A stretch of DNA of 64,000 nucleotides from Bacillus albus (GTDB lineage: Bacteria > Bacillota > Bacilli > Bacillales > Bacillaceae_G), in contig NZ_MAOE01000135.1 in NCBI RefSeq assembly GCF_001884185.1, positions 42,893 to 106,892 of the forward strand. Reading direction: 5' to 3'. Below are positions 1 to 8,574 of this stretch, one piece after another. Every line of letters starts with the position of its first letter. The first letter of the stretch is position 1. The position numbers were made by a program, and so were the translations under genes. The notes under the pieces were generated by a model. The model worked only from the letters and a program-made list of their open reading frames with translations. It did no database searches and was not told where the DNA came from.

Positions 1-149
1 GAGTAGAAGAGGCAATGACCGCTCGTAATGAGCACATTGCAAAATATTTCTCACATTTAGAATTACAAGAAAGAGAAGATTTGTTACGCCTCTTTGAGAA
101 GCTAGAAACAATTATTTGCGGGACACAAGAGAAAAAAGAGAATAACTAA
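1..149 (+). CDS. MarR-family transcriptional regulator, C-terminal end (partial)
   Basis: The reading frame is open from base 3 to a TAA at 147-149 and its start lies outside the window. The last 48 residues contain the helical C-terminal end typical of MarR regulators (YFSHLELQEREDLLRLFEKL, then a charged tail). MarR proteins are dimeric winged-helix repressors, and the C-terminal helices seen here form the dimer interface. The gene is 19 bases upstream of a drug-exporter gene on the same strand, a common regulator/target pairing. Only the tail is visible, so the family call is tentative. Confidence 0.7.
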   Translation, partial: VEEAMTARNEHIAKYFSHLELQEREDLLRLFEKLETIICGTQEKKENN

Positions 150-168
150 GAGGAATTGAGGAGATTAC

Positions 169-1782
169 ATGGAGCAACAAGAAAATATAAATAGAAAGTT
201 GTTGTTAATCGGTTTAATAATTGCGATGCTATTTGCTGCATTAGATGGAACAATCGTTGGTACAGCAATGCCGCGTATCGTCGGTGAACTAGGTGGATTA
301 AGCTTAATGACGTGGTTAACAACAGCTTATATGTTAACATCAACGACAGTTGTACCAATTGCAGGTAAATTAGCAGATTTACTTGGTCGTCGTAACGTAT
401 ATATAACAGGGCTAGTTATCTTTATGGTTGGCTCAGCGTTATGTGGTATGGCAAATGGTATGACAGAATTAATTATTTTCCGTGGTATTCAAGGTCTTGG
501 TGGCGGTATTATGATGCCGATGGCTATGATTATTATCGGAGATATGTTCACGGGGAAAGAACGTGCGAAATGGCAAGGTATTTTTGGTGCGTTATACGGT
601 CTTGCTTCTGTAATTGGGCCACAAGTTGGTGGTTGGATTGTAGATGCAGTGAACTGGAGATGGGTATTCTATATCAACTTACCAGTTGGTATTTTAGCAA
701 CAATCTTTATTGCAATGGGATTAAAATCACATAAACAAACAGGACCAATTAAAATTGATATCGCTGGAATTTTCACGATGATTCTCGGTGTTGTAAGTTT
801 ATTACTTGCATTAACGTTTGGCGGAAAAGATTACCCATGGGATTCTTGGCAAATTATCGGTTTATTTGCATTAGCTCTAATTGGTATCGTTAGCTTTATT
901 ATCGTTGAAACGAAGGCAGAAGAACCGATTTTACCGATGCATTTCTTTAAAAATCGTACATTTACATTATTAAATGCGATTGGATTCTTTATGAGTATTG
1001 GAATGTTCGGTGCGATTATGTTCGTACCATTCTTTATGCAAGGAATTGTAGGAGTAAGTGCTGCTGAATCAGGAACAATTATGACGCCGATGATGATTAC
1101 AATGATTGTGATGAGTATTATCGGTGGGCAACTTGTATTAAAAGTTGGTGTAAAACCACAAATTATTACAGGAATGCTTATAATGGCTGGAGGATTCTGG
1201 TTATTAACAACGATGGATATGCACACAACTAAATTGACTGCAACGTCTTATATGATGGTTATAGGTTTAGGTATGGGTCTTGTAATGCCAACGTTAACAT
1301 TAGCGTTACAAGAAAGCTTCCCGAAAAAAGACCTTGGTGTCGTAACATCATCAAGTCAGTTCTTCCGTCAAATTGGTGGAACATTTGGTATTACAATTTT
1401 AGGATCAATTATGAATAACACTTCAGGTACAACATTAACAAAGAATTTAGTACCTGTATTAGATACGTTCCCGAAAGAAGCGGGACAAATGGTAACGAAA
1501 TTTAAAGATATGATTCATACAGATCCACAAGGTTTATATTCGATGCTATTTAGTCCAGAGGCATTAAAACAAATGCCAGAAGCGTTTGCTAACAGCATTG
1601 TACCAATTTTGAAAAACTCTTTAGTAGACTCACTCCATACTGTATTCTTAACAGGATTAGTATTTATCGTAGTAGGTGCTATCTTTACGATTTTCTTACA
1701 GAAGATTAAACTGTCAGATCGTAAAAAAGATGCTGAAGAGCCAGCTACAGAGGAAAAAGAACAAACTATATCCTATTCGTAA
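169..1782 (+). CDS. MFS multidrug exporter, DHA2 (EmrB/QacA) family
   Basis: This 537-residue protein has about 14 hydrophobic segments, the number typical of the DHA2 drug:H+ antiporters. A conserved Asp sits in TM1 (ALDGTIVGTAMP), the motif-A loop is GKLADLLGRRN (about residues 65-75), and the motif-C-like IGPQVGGW in TM5 is characteristic of exporters. The C-terminus is a charged cytoplasmic tail. It should sit in the cytoplasmic membrane and expel hydrophobic or cationic compounds; the substrate cannot be read from the sequence. The start is supported by GAGGAGA eight bases upstream. It probably forms an operon with the preceding MarR regulator and is followed by a strong terminator. Confidence 0.9.
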   Translation: MEQQENINRKLLLIGLIIAMLFAALDGTIVGTAMPRIVGELGGLSLMTWLTTAYMLTSTTVVPIAGKLADLLGRRNVYITGLVIFMVGSALCGMANGMTELIIFRGIQGLGGGIMMPMAMIIIGDMFTGKERAKWQGIFGALYGLASVIGPQVGGWIVDAVNWRWVFYINLPVGILATIFIAMGLKSHKQTGPIKIDIAGIFTMILGVVSLLLALTFGGKDYPWDSWQIIGLFALALIGIVSFIIVETKAEEPILPMHFFKNRTFTLLNAIGFFMSIGMFGAIMFVPFFMQGIVGVSAAESGTIMTPMMITMIVMSIIGGQLVLKVGVKPQIITGMLIMAGGFWLLTTMDMHTTKLTATSYMMVIGLGMGLVMPTLTLALQESFPKKDLGVVTSSSQFFRQIGGTFGITILGSIMNNTSGTTLTKNLVPVLDTFPKEAGQMVTKFKDMIHTDPQGLYSMLFSPEALKQMPEAFANSIVPILKNSLVDSLHTVFLTGLVFIVVGAIFTIFLQKIKLSDRKKDAEEPATEEKEQTISYS

Positions 1783-1784
1783 TG

Positions 1785-1816
1785 AAAAAGCATCGCCTTA
1801 TGGCGGTGCTTTTTTT
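1785..1816 (+). terminator. Intrinsic terminator after the MFS exporter
   Basis: Stem GCATCGCC/GGCGGTGC (one G-U pair), a 4-base loop, and a run of seven T. Confidence 0.9.
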
Positions 1817-1851
1817 GAGTATAACCTTAAAAGCTTTTTCGTGAGAAATGA

Positions 1852-1880
1852 TTGACGTATTTCTAGAAATACGTTATATT
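1852..1880 (+). promoter_or_regulatory. Sigma-A promoter of the rbs operon
   Basis: TTGACG (1852-1857) and TATATT (1875-1880) are separated by exactly 17 bases. This lies 41 bases upstream of the rbsR start. Confidence 0.85.
1855..1874. promoter_or_regulatory. Perfect 20-bp palindrome in the rbs promoter spacer
   Basis: The 20 bases are identical to their reverse complement (core TATTTCTAGAAATA). They begin inside the -35 hexamer and fill the spacer up to the -10 box. A dimeric regulator bound here would block RNA polymerase. It does not resemble the LacI/CcpA site 12 bases downstream, so it may serve a second regulator. The binding protein is unknown. Confidence 0.6.
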
Positions 1881-1885
1881 ATTTT

Positions 1886-1901
1886 CTGTAAACGGTTACA
1901 T
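1886..1901. promoter_or_regulatory. cre / LacI-family operator of the rbs operon
   Basis: TGTAAACGGTTACA (1887-1900) is a near-perfect palindrome around a central CG. It matches the CcpA catabolite-responsive element WTGNAANCGNWNNCAW except at the first base. It also has the form of an RbsR operator. It lies just downstream of the -10 box, where binding represses, so either or both proteins may act here. Confidence 0.8.
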
Positions 1902-1920
1902 GAAATGGAGAGGGAAAAGA

Positions 1921-2892
1921 ATGAGTACGATTAAAGACGTTGCGAAATTAGCGGGAGTATCTGTTGCGACCGTTTCCAGAGTTTTAAATAAAAATGGATA
2001 TGTTCATGAAGATACATTAAAGAAAGTAGAACGAGCGATTGAGATGCTAGATTATAAACCTAGTACAGTAGCACGTTCACTGTATAATAAGAAATCTCGT
2101 TTAATTGGCTTAGTTGTTCCAAATATCGTGAATCCATTCTTTCCAGAAGTTGCACGTGCCGTAGAAGATGTAGCTCATAAGCAAGGATATACAGTTGTAC
2201 TTTGTAACTCTGATGAAAATTTAGAAAAAGAAAAGCAATATATTGATGTACTTAGACAAAATAATGTCGACGGATTTATTGTAGCAACAAATCCACAAAA
2301 TAGTGTTAATTATATGAATTTGTCAGTACCAGTCGTTGCAATTGACCGTATGTTTAATGAGCGTATACCTGCTGTGTATGCAGATAACTATGCGGGAAGT
2401 CAGGAAGCGACAAAGTTATTAATAGACAAAGGCTGTAAACATATTGCGCATATTCGCGGACCGCGTGACGTAAGCACAGCTAATGAGCGTTTTGAAGGCT
2501 TTGTAGACGTTATTACGCAAAATAATCTTTCTTATATGATTGCAGAGAGTACATTTGATCCAGCTAATAGTGAGCGTGTAGCGGTGGAATTATTAGAAGA
2601 GTACCCACATATAGATGGAATTGTTGCCGGGAATGATTTAATTGCAATAGGTATTGTAAAGGCTGCACTTCAAAAGGGAATTTCTATTCCGGATGATTTA
2701 CAAATTATCGGATTCGATGGAATTTCTTTAACAGAGATGATGTATCCATCTATTACAACTGTTGCACAGCCAATTTATGAAATGGGGAAAGTTGCAACAG
2801 AACTGCTGTTAGAGCAGATGGAAGGAAACGTATTAGAAGAGAAACACTATCGTTTACCGATTGAAATTATAGAACGAAATACAACGAAGTAA
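1921..2892 (+). CDS. rbsR: Ribose operon repressor, LacI family
   Basis: A LacI-type helix-turn-helix occupies residues 2-25 (TIKDVAKLAGVSVATVSRVL), including the hinge-contacting region that follows. The remainder is a periplasmic-binding-protein-like effector domain with typical motifs (IGLVVPNIVNPFF, DGIVAGNDLIAIG, IGFDGI). The product is 323 residues, normal for the family. The ATG at 1921 was chosen because GGAGAGGG lies 7 bases upstream. An in-frame ATG at 1900 falls inside the operator and lacks a ribosome site. As first gene of the ribose operon it most likely represses the operon, itself included, until ribose or a derivative binds. Confidence 0.92.
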   Translation: MSTIKDVAKLAGVSVATVSRVLNKNGYVHEDTLKKVERAIEMLDYKPSTVARSLYNKKSRLIGLVVPNIVNPFFPEVARAVEDVAHKQGYTVVLCNSDENLEKEKQYIDVLRQNNVDGFIVATNPQNSVNYMNLSVPVVAIDRMFNERIPAVYADNYAGSQEATKLLIDKGCKHIAHIRGPRDVSTANERFEGFVDVITQNNLSYMIAESTFDPANSERVAVELLEEYPHIDGIVAGNDLIAIGIVKAALQKGISIPDDLQIIGFDGISLTEMMYPSITTVAQPIYEMGKVATELLLEQMEGNVLEEKHYRLPIEIIERNTTK

Positions 2893-2905
2893 GGAGATGA
2901 AACAG

Positions 2906-3802
2906 ATGCCAAATATTGCAGTAGTAGGTAGTATTTCAATGGACTTAGTGGCTGTTTCAAAAAAACGTCCGAAAGCAGGAGAAACAGTAATTGGTGAAGC
3001 TTTTCATACAATTCCAGGAGGGAAAGGAGCGAACCAAGCGGTTGCTGCAGCTAGATTAGGCGCAAATGTAGCAATGGTTGGAGCGGTAGGAAACGATAAT
3101 TATGGAACTGTAGTGAGGAAAAATTTAGAGAACGAACGAGTTTTTATCGACTATGTGGTACCGGTTACAGATACGGCGACAGGAATTGCTCATATCGTTT
3201 TAGCAGAAGAGGATAACAGTATTGTTGTCGTGCAAGGGGCGAATGCTCTTGTAAATGAGTCGATTGTAGATCGTTCAAAGGATCTTCTTATAAAAGCAGA
3301 TATGGTTGTTCTTCAACTAGAGATTCCACTTGAAACAGTAAAATATGTATTGGCTATTTGTGAGGAACACAAAATCCCAGTTATGTTAAATCCAGCGCCA
3401 GCACAAGTGTTATCAGAAGATATTTTAGAAAAGGCGACTTATATTACGCCAAATGAACACGAGTGCCGTATCGTATTAGATGATTTCACATCACCAATTG
3501 AAGAGTTACTGGCTAAATATCCAAATAAACTATTGATGACAGAAGGTTCTAACGGTGTTCGTTTCCATAATGGCAAGGAGATTGTCCATGTTCCTAGTAT
3601 TGCTGTTGATGTAGTAGATACGACTGGAGCTGGTGATACATTCAATGGTGCATTAGCAGTTGCACTTTCTGAAGGAGAAGCTCTTCAAAAAGCAATTCGT
3701 TTTGCGAATATTGCTGGTGGTCTTTCTGTAACGAAGCTTGGGGCGCAAGGTGGTATGCCAACGAGAGACAAAGTACGTGAAGTGCAGGTGATTGTTGGAT
3801 GA
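2906..3802 (+). CDS. rbsK: Ribokinase
   Basis: Phosphorylates D-ribose to ribose 5-phosphate with ATP in the cytoplasm. The 298-residue PfkB-family protein shows the N-terminal signature [15 protein letters not shown] (about residues 40-54) and the C-terminal [13 protein letters not shown], whose last Asp is the catalytic base and whose GAGD forms the anion hole. The start at 2906 is placed 9 bases after AAGGAG. An ATG at 2897 directly abuts that site and is unlikely. The stop overlaps the rbsD start (ATGA), which suggests translational coupling. Confidence 0.95.
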   Translation: MPNIAVVGSISMDLVAVSKKRPKAGETVIGEAFHTIPGGKGANQAVAAARLGANVAMVGAVGNDNYGTVVRKNLENERVFIDYVVPVTDTATGIAHIVLAEEDNSIVVVQGANALVNESIVDRSKDLLIKADMVVLQLEIPLETVKYVLAICEEHKIPVMLNPAPAQVLSEDILEKATYITPNEHECRIVLDDFTSPIEELLAKYPNKLLMTEGSNGVRFHNGKEIVHVPSIAVDVVDTTGAGDTFNGALAVALSEGEALQKAIRFANIAGGLSVTKLGAQGGMPTRDKVREVQVIVG

Positions 3803-4194
3803 AAAAGCACGGTGTATTAAACAGTGAGATTGCAGCTGTCCTTGCTTCACTGGGGCATACAGATACGATTGTAATCGCAGACTGCGGGTTACCAATTCCT
3901 GACGGAGTAAAGCGAATTGATTTAGCAGTTGAGCTTGGAAAACCTAGTTTTTTAGACGTATTGCAAGTGGTAGCTGATGATATGGCAATTGAAAAAGTAA
4001 CGTTAGCAGAAGAAGTCATTAACACTAATGCGGAAGTAAATAAAGAGATTGAGATGAAATTAATAGAGCCAGCGTTTGAATATGTATCGCATGAACAATT
4101 TAAAGAGCATACAAAGAAAGCGAAGGCGATTATTCGTACAGGAGAGGCTACTCCTTATGCCAATGTAATTTTACATGCAGGCGTGATTTTTTAA
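3799..4194 (+). CDS. rbsD: D-ribose pyranase
   Basis: Interconverts the pyranose and furanose forms of ribose so that ribokinase receives its furanose substrate. At 131 residues it has normal family length. It shows the family landmarks: an N-terminal conserved His region ([20 protein letters not shown]) and the C-terminal [17 protein letters not shown]. It starts inside the rbsK stop codon (ATGA overlap) and is followed by rbsA, the usual Bacillus gene order. Confidence 0.95.
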   Translation: MKKHGVLNSEIAAVLASLGHTDTIVIADCGLPIPDGVKRIDLAVELGKPSFLDVLQVVADDMAIEKVTLAEEVINTNAEVNKEIEMKLIEPAFEYVSHEQFKEHTKKAKAIIRTGEATPYANVILHAGVIF

Positions 4195-4212
4195 TAAAGG
4201 GAAGTGATGAGA

Positions 4213-5697
4213 ATGCGTATTGAAATGAAAAATATTTCAAAGGCGTTCAATGGCAATCCTGTTTTGAAGAGTGCACAATTTATGATTGAAACAGGGGAAG
4301 TCCATGCATTGATGGGGGAAAATGGAGCGGGGAAATCAACGCTCATGAAGATTTTAACAGGTGTATATAAAAGAGATGGTGGAACAATCACGATTGATGG
4401 ACAAGAACGAACTTTTAAAAATGCGAAAGAAGCAGAAGAGTACGGCATTGCATTTATACATCAAGAATTGAACATATTATCGAATTTAACAGTAGCTGAA
4501 AATATGTTTCTCGGTAAAGAGTTGATGTATGGGAAAACAGGTATTTTGCGTACGCGTCAAATGAATGCGATTGCGCAGCAGCAACTGGCGAAGTTAGGGT
4601 TACATGTAAAAGGCGCTATGTTGGCAGGAGAGTTATCGGTTGGACAACAGCAAATTATCGAAATTGCGAAAGCGTTAATGACAAATGCTAGCGTCATCAT
4701 TATGGATGAACCTACAGCTGCATTAACAGATCGTGAAATTGAAACGTTGTTTACTGTTATTAATCAATTACGTAAAGAAGGCGTTTCGTTCGTTTATATC
4801 TCACACCGAATGGAAGAAATTTTTTCAATCTGTGATGCCATTACAATTTTACGTGATGGGGAATACGTCGGAAAGAGATCTATTCCAGAAACATCGTTTG
4901 ATGAAGTAGTGAGTATGATGGTGGGGCGCAGCATTGGTGAACGTTACCCAGAACGAAATAGTCAAATTGGCGATGTTATTTTTGAAATGCGTAATGGAAC
5001 GAAAAAAGGGAAGTTTGAAAATGTATCGTTTCAAGTGAGGAAAGGTGAAATCCTTGGTGTTGCTGGCTTGATGGGAGCTGGACGTACAGATATTATGAAA
5101 GCGATATTTGGATACGAACCTTTAGATTCTGGCCAAATTTTCATAAATGGACAAGAAGTAAAGATTGATAGTCCGATAGATGCGATTAGACAAAGAATAG
5201 CTTTCATTACAGAGGATAGAAAATCTGAAGGATTAGTGTTAGATTTCTCAATTCGAGAAAATTTAGCTTTACCGAATTTAGAAAGTCTTTCAAAGGGAAG
5301 TGTCTTAAGTAACGAACTAGAACAACAGTTTACAGCGGATATGATGAAGCTACTTAATGTGAAAGCATCTAGTGGAGAGCAAGCAGTGAAATCTCTTTCT
5401 GGTGGAAATCAGCAAAAGGTTGTTATTGCAAAATGGCTAGGTATCCACCCGCAGTTACTCATTTTAGATGAGCCAACAAGGGGTGTCGATGTTGGAGCGA
5501 AAAAAGAAATTTACTCTATTATGAATAAGCTTACTGAGCAAGGCGATGCCGTTATTATGGTATCATCTGAGCTTCCAGAAGTTTTAGGAATGAGTGATCG
5601 AGTTCTTGTTATTCATGAAGGAAAAGTCGGCGGGATTTTAGGGAAAGATGAGGCATCACAAGAGTCTATTATGGCACTAGCTACAGGGGGAGAGTAA
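4213..5697 (+). CDS. rbsA: Ribose ABC importer, ATP-binding subunit
   Basis: A 494-residue protein with two fused ABC ATPase domains, as in other sugar CUT2 importers. Domain 1 has Walker [10 protein letters not shown] (about residues 35-43), signature LSVGQQQ and Walker [10 protein letters not shown]. Domain 2 has the degenerate Walker [10 protein letters not shown] usual for this family, signature LSGGNQQ and [15 protein letters not shown] 4213 gives an N-terminus ([12 protein letters not shown]) that begins like other RbsA proteins. An upstream in-frame GTG at 4204 is less well placed. It energises uptake with RbsC and RbsB. Confidence 0.95.
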   Translation: MRIEMKNISKAFNGNPVLKSAQFMIETGEVHALMGENGAGKSTLMKILTGVYKRDGGTITIDGQERTFKNAKEAEEYGIAFIHQELNILSNLTVAENMFLGKELMYGKTGILRTRQMNAIAQQQLAKLGLHVKGAMLAGELSVGQQQIIEIAKALMTNASVIIMDEPTAALTDREIETLFTVINQLRKEGVSFVYISHRMEEIFSICDAITILRDGEYVGKRSIPETSFDEVVSMMVGRSIGERYPERNSQIGDVIFEMRNGTKKGKFENVSFQVRKGEILGVAGLMGAGRTDIMKAIFGYEPLDSGQIFINGQEVKIDSPIDAIRQRIAFITEDRKSEGLVLDFSIRENLALPNLESLSKGSVLSNELEQQFTADMMKLLNVKASSGEQAVKSLSGGNQQKVVIAKWLGIHPQLLILDEPTRGVDVGAKKEIYSIMNKLTEQGDAVIMVSSELPEVLGMSDRVLVIHEGKVGGILGKDEASQESIMALATGGE

Positions 5698-5699
5698 GG

Positions 5700-6635
5700 A
5701 TGGCTAAGAAGGGGAATGTATTACAACAACTCGGTTCTTTAATCGGTTTAGTATTAATTATCGTCGTAATTACAGCTTTAAATCCAGCATTTATTGAAAT
5801 TCCAAATTTATTTAATATACTGCGTCAAGTATCGATTAATGCGCTTATTGCATTCGGAATGACCTTTGTAATTTTAACAGGGGGTATTGACTTATCGGTA
5901 GGTTCTATTTTAGCATTAGCAAGTGCACTTGTTGCTGGAATGATGGCAAGTGGCATGGACCCGTTTCTTGCAATGGCAGTTGGATTATTGGCTGGTCTTG
6001 TAATGGGAATTGTAAACGGTATCATCATAGCGAAGGGAAAAGTAGCTCCATTTATTGCGACGTTAGCAACAATGACTATTTTTCGTGGCTTGACGCTTGT
6101 TTATATGGACGGACGTCCGATCACTGGTCTTGGTGATCATTTAATGTTCCAAATGTTTGGCCGCGGTTATTTTCTCGGTATTCCGGTACCAGCTGTTACA
6201 ATGATGATCGCTTTCGCAGTACTGTACTTCATTTTGAAGAAAACGACATTTGGTCGCCGTACATTTGCAATTGGTGGAAATGAAGAAGCAGCAGCACTAT
6301 CAGGTATTAATGTTACGAGAATTAAAGTAATGATTTACGGTCTTTCCGGAATTTTGGCAGCGCTTGCAGGTATTGTCTTAACATCACGACTAGATTCTGC
6401 ACAACCAACTGCAGGTACTTCTTACGAATTAGATGCAATTGCAGCAGTTGTATTAGGTGGAACAAGTCTTTCTGGGGGAAGAGGATGGATTGTTGGTACA
6501 TTCATCGGCGTACTTATTATCGGTGTACTAAATAACGGTTTAAATTTATTAGGTGTATCTTCTTTCTTCCAACAAGTTGTAAAAGGACTTGTAATCTTAC
6601 TAGCTGTATTAATTGATCGTCGAAAAGAAGCGTAA
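5700..6635 (+). CDS. rbsC: Ribose ABC importer, permease subunit
   Basis: A 311-residue hydrophobic protein with about 8-10 membrane segments and the family motif GGIDLSVGSILALA near residue 62. The C-terminal part carries the conserved loop AIAAVVLGGTSLSGGRG and a basic end (DRRKEA). It begins two bases after rbsA with GGGGGAGAG upstream. It forms the translocation channel of the importer as a dimer. Confidence 0.95.
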   Translation: MAKKGNVLQQLGSLIGLVLIIVVITALNPAFIEIPNLFNILRQVSINALIAFGMTFVILTGGIDLSVGSILALASALVAGMMASGMDPFLAMAVGLLAGLVMGIVNGIIIAKGKVAPFIATLATMTIFRGLTLVYMDGRPITGLGDHLMFQMFGRGYFLGIPVPAVTMMIAFAVLYFILKKTTFGRRTFAIGGNEEAAALSGINVTRIKVMIYGLSGILAALAGIVLTSRLDSAQPTAGTSYELDAIAAVVLGGTSLSGGRGWIVGTFIGVLIIGVLNNGLNLLGVSSFFQQVVKGLVILLAVLIDRRKEA

Positions 6636-6649
6636 TGGAGGGACAGTTC

Positions 6650-7576
6650 ATGAAGAAATGGTTACTTATACTCGTTGCATCTATTATGGTCATTACTGCT
6701 GGTTGTTCAATGGAACCACCAGAATGGGCAAAGGATTCTGGCGATAAAGGTCGAAATAAAACTATTAAAGTTGGATTCTCTGTTTCAACTTTAAACAATC
6801 CATTTTTTGTGACTTTGAAAAAAGGGGCAGAAAAGAAAGCGAAAGAAAGTGGCATTGAATTGATTGCTGTTGATGCGCAAAATGATGCAGCAAAGCAAAC
6901 GAACGATGTTGAAGATTTAATTCAAAAAGGTGTCGATGTAGTTGTTATTAATCCAACCGATTCAGATGCTGTTGCTTCAGCGGTAAGTGCGGCAAATGCA
7001 GCGAATGTCCCTGTTATTACTGTAGACCGCGTTGCAAATTCAGGTAAAGTTGTTTCACACATTGCCTCTAATAATATTGAAGGTGGTCAAATGGCTAGTG
7101 ATTACATGCGTGAATTAGTTGGCGATGGAGCAAATGTTGCTGAATTAGAAGGAATTCCTGGCTCTTCTGCTGCTCGTGAGCGCGGGAAAGGATTCCATAA
7201 CGTAGCGGATAAGTCTTTGAAAATAGTTGCAAAACAAGCGGCTGATTTTGATAGAGCAAAAGGATTATCTGTTATGGAAAACATTTTGCAAGCAAATGGT
7301 GATATTAAAGCCGTGTTTGCGCATAACGATGAAATGGCATTAGGAGCACTTGAAGCATTGAAGTCTGCTGGAAAAACGGATGTATTCGTTGTTGGTTTTG
7401 ATGCAACAGAAGATGCTGTAAAAGCGGTTAAAGATGGGCGTATGGCTGCAACAGTTGCTCAAAAACCGGAATTAATCGGGGAGAAGGCGATGCAAACAGC
7501 AAAAGAGATAACGCAAGGTAAAAAAGTAGACAAATCTATTCCGATTGAATTAGAGCTTATTAAGAAAAACAAATAA
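6650..7576 (+). CDS. rbsB: Ribose-binding lipoprotein of the ABC importer
   Basis: The 308-residue product starts with a lipoprotein signal peptide (MKKWLLILVASIMVITAGC), with cysteine 19 as the expected lipidation site. It continues as a periplasmic-binding-protein type 1 fold (VGFSVSTLNNPFF, VVINPTDSDAV, AHNDEMALGALEAL). The start at 6650 follows GGAGGG. An in-frame ATG at 6635 overlaps the ribosome site and the rbsC stop. It should be anchored outside the membrane and deliver ribose to RbsC. Confidence 0.94.
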   Translation: MKKWLLILVASIMVITAGCSMEPPEWAKDSGDKGRNKTIKVGFSVSTLNNPFFVTLKKGAEKKAKESGIELIAVDAQNDAAKQTNDVEDLIQKGVDVVVINPTDSDAVASAVSAANAANVPVITVDRVANSGKVVSHIASNNIEGGQMASDYMRELVGDGANVAELEGIPGSSAARERGKGFHNVADKSLKIVAKQAADFDRAKGLSVMENILQANGDIKAVFAHNDEMALGALEALKSAGKTDVFVVGFDATEDAVKAVKDGRMAATVAQKPELIGEKAMQTAKEITQGKKVDKSIPIELELIKKNK

Positions 7577-7610
7577 ATATAAAATGAAAATTAGGAAGGA
7601 AGAATAACAA

Positions 7611-8258
7611 ATGAAATTCTTTATTGATACAGCAAACATTAATGAAATTAAAGAGGCAAATGCTTTAGGCGTAGTAGCTGGAGTAACGACAAACCCATCA
7701 CTTGTAGCAAAAGAAGGCGTAGATTTCCATGAGCGTATTCGTGAAATTTGCAGCTTTATAGAAGGACCTGTAAGCGCAGAAGTAATTAGCTTAGAAGCTG
7801 ATAAAATGATTGAAGAAGGAAAAGAGTTAGCGAAAATTGCTCCAAACGTTGTTGTAAAAGTTCCGATGACAACAGAAGGTTTAAAAGCAGTAAAAGCATT
7901 CTCTGACTTAGGAATTCGTACAAACGTTACACTAGTATTCTCAGCAGTTCAAGCTTTACTTGCAGCTCGTGCTGGGGCAACATACGTTTCACCGTTCTTA
8001 GGTCGCTTAGACGATATCGGTCATAACGGTATGGACTTAATCCGCCAAATTGCAGAAATCTTTGCCATTCACGGCATCGAAACAGAAATCATCGCAGCAT
8101 CTGTACGCCACAGCGTTCACGTAACTGATGCAGCATTAAATGGTGCACATATTGCAACAATCCCAGCAAACGTAATTGCTTCATTAGTGAAGCACCCATT
8201 AACAGATCAAGGAATTGAGAAATTCTTAGCTGATTGGGAAAAAACACAAGAGAAATAA
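7611..8258 (+). CDS. Fructose-6-phosphate aldolase / transaldolase-like protein (TalC family)
   Basis: This 215-residue class I aldolase has the family's small single-domain length. Lys83 in VVVKVPMT is the expected Schiff-base residue, and the protein begins [16 protein letters not shown] as TalC/FSA proteins do. Whether it acts as transaldolase or as fructose-6-phosphate aldolase cannot be told from sequence. Its place 34 bases after rbsB, before the operon terminator and behind its own AGGAAGGA site, argues for a pentose-phosphate role linked to ribose use. Confidence 0.9.
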   Translation: MKFFIDTANINEIKEANALGVVAGVTTNPSLVAKEGVDFHERIREICSFIEGPVSAEVISLEADKMIEEGKELAKIAPNVVVKVPMTTEGLKAVKAFSDLGIRTNVTLVFSAVQALLAARAGATYVSPFLGRLDDIGHNGMDLIRQIAEIFAIHGIETEIIAASVRHSVHVTDAALNGAHIATIPANVIASLVKHPLTDQGIEKFLADWEKTQEK

Positions 8259-8267
8259 TAGAAAATC

Positions 8268-8303
8268 AAGAATCCTAGTTTAATTGACTAGGATTCTTTT
8301 TTA
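8268..8303 (+). terminator. Terminator of the rbs operon
   Basis: Perfect 12-bp stem AAGAATCCTAGT/ACTAGGATTCTT with a 7-base loop, followed by a T-run. Confidence 0.9.
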
Positions 8304-8317
8304 TTTAAAAGAATTTT

Positions 8318-8333
8318 CATGCAATTTTGCATA
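8318..8333. promoter_or_regulatory. PlcR box upstream of inhA2
   Basis: CATGCAATTTTGCATA fits the PlcR consensus TATGNA-N4-TNCATA at all fixed positions except the first base. A possible -10 (TATAAA, about 8353) lies some 20 bases downstream. PlcR is the quorum-responsive virulence activator of the B. cereus group. Confidence 0.8.
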
Positions 8334-8437
8334 TTGTCTTTTAAATTTGTTATATAAACTATTTAATATATACAAATCACTCTTTATTTTTCATATTTTG
8401 ATATAGAAAGATAGAGGGTCTGACCAGAAAACTGGAG

Positions 8438-8487
8438 GGCATGATTCTATAACAGAAATATTAAAGTTTATAGAATTATGCCTTTTT
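8438..8487 (+). terminator. Terminator-like hairpin in the inhA2 leader
   Basis: Two 15-base arms (8438-8452 and 8468-8482) pair throughout with one G-U pair, around a 15-base loop. The right arm is followed directly by TTTTT. The hairpin lies between the PlcR box/promoter region and the inhA2 start, so most transcripts could stop here unless readthrough is favoured. A short G-rich stretch (GGGAGGG) follows. The rest of 8304-8574 holds the promoter and an AT-rich leader. Confidence 0.65.
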
Positions 8488-8574
8488 ATATAGGGAGGGT
8501 AGTAAACAGGGATTTCGACAAAAATGCACCAATTTATCTGAATTTTAAGTTTTATATAAAAGGAGAGAAATAGA

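Noticed and set aside
1900-1920. Upstream ATG start for rbsR
   Set aside because: It falls inside the cre/operator and has no ribosome site; ATG 1921 has GGAGAGGG at good spacing.
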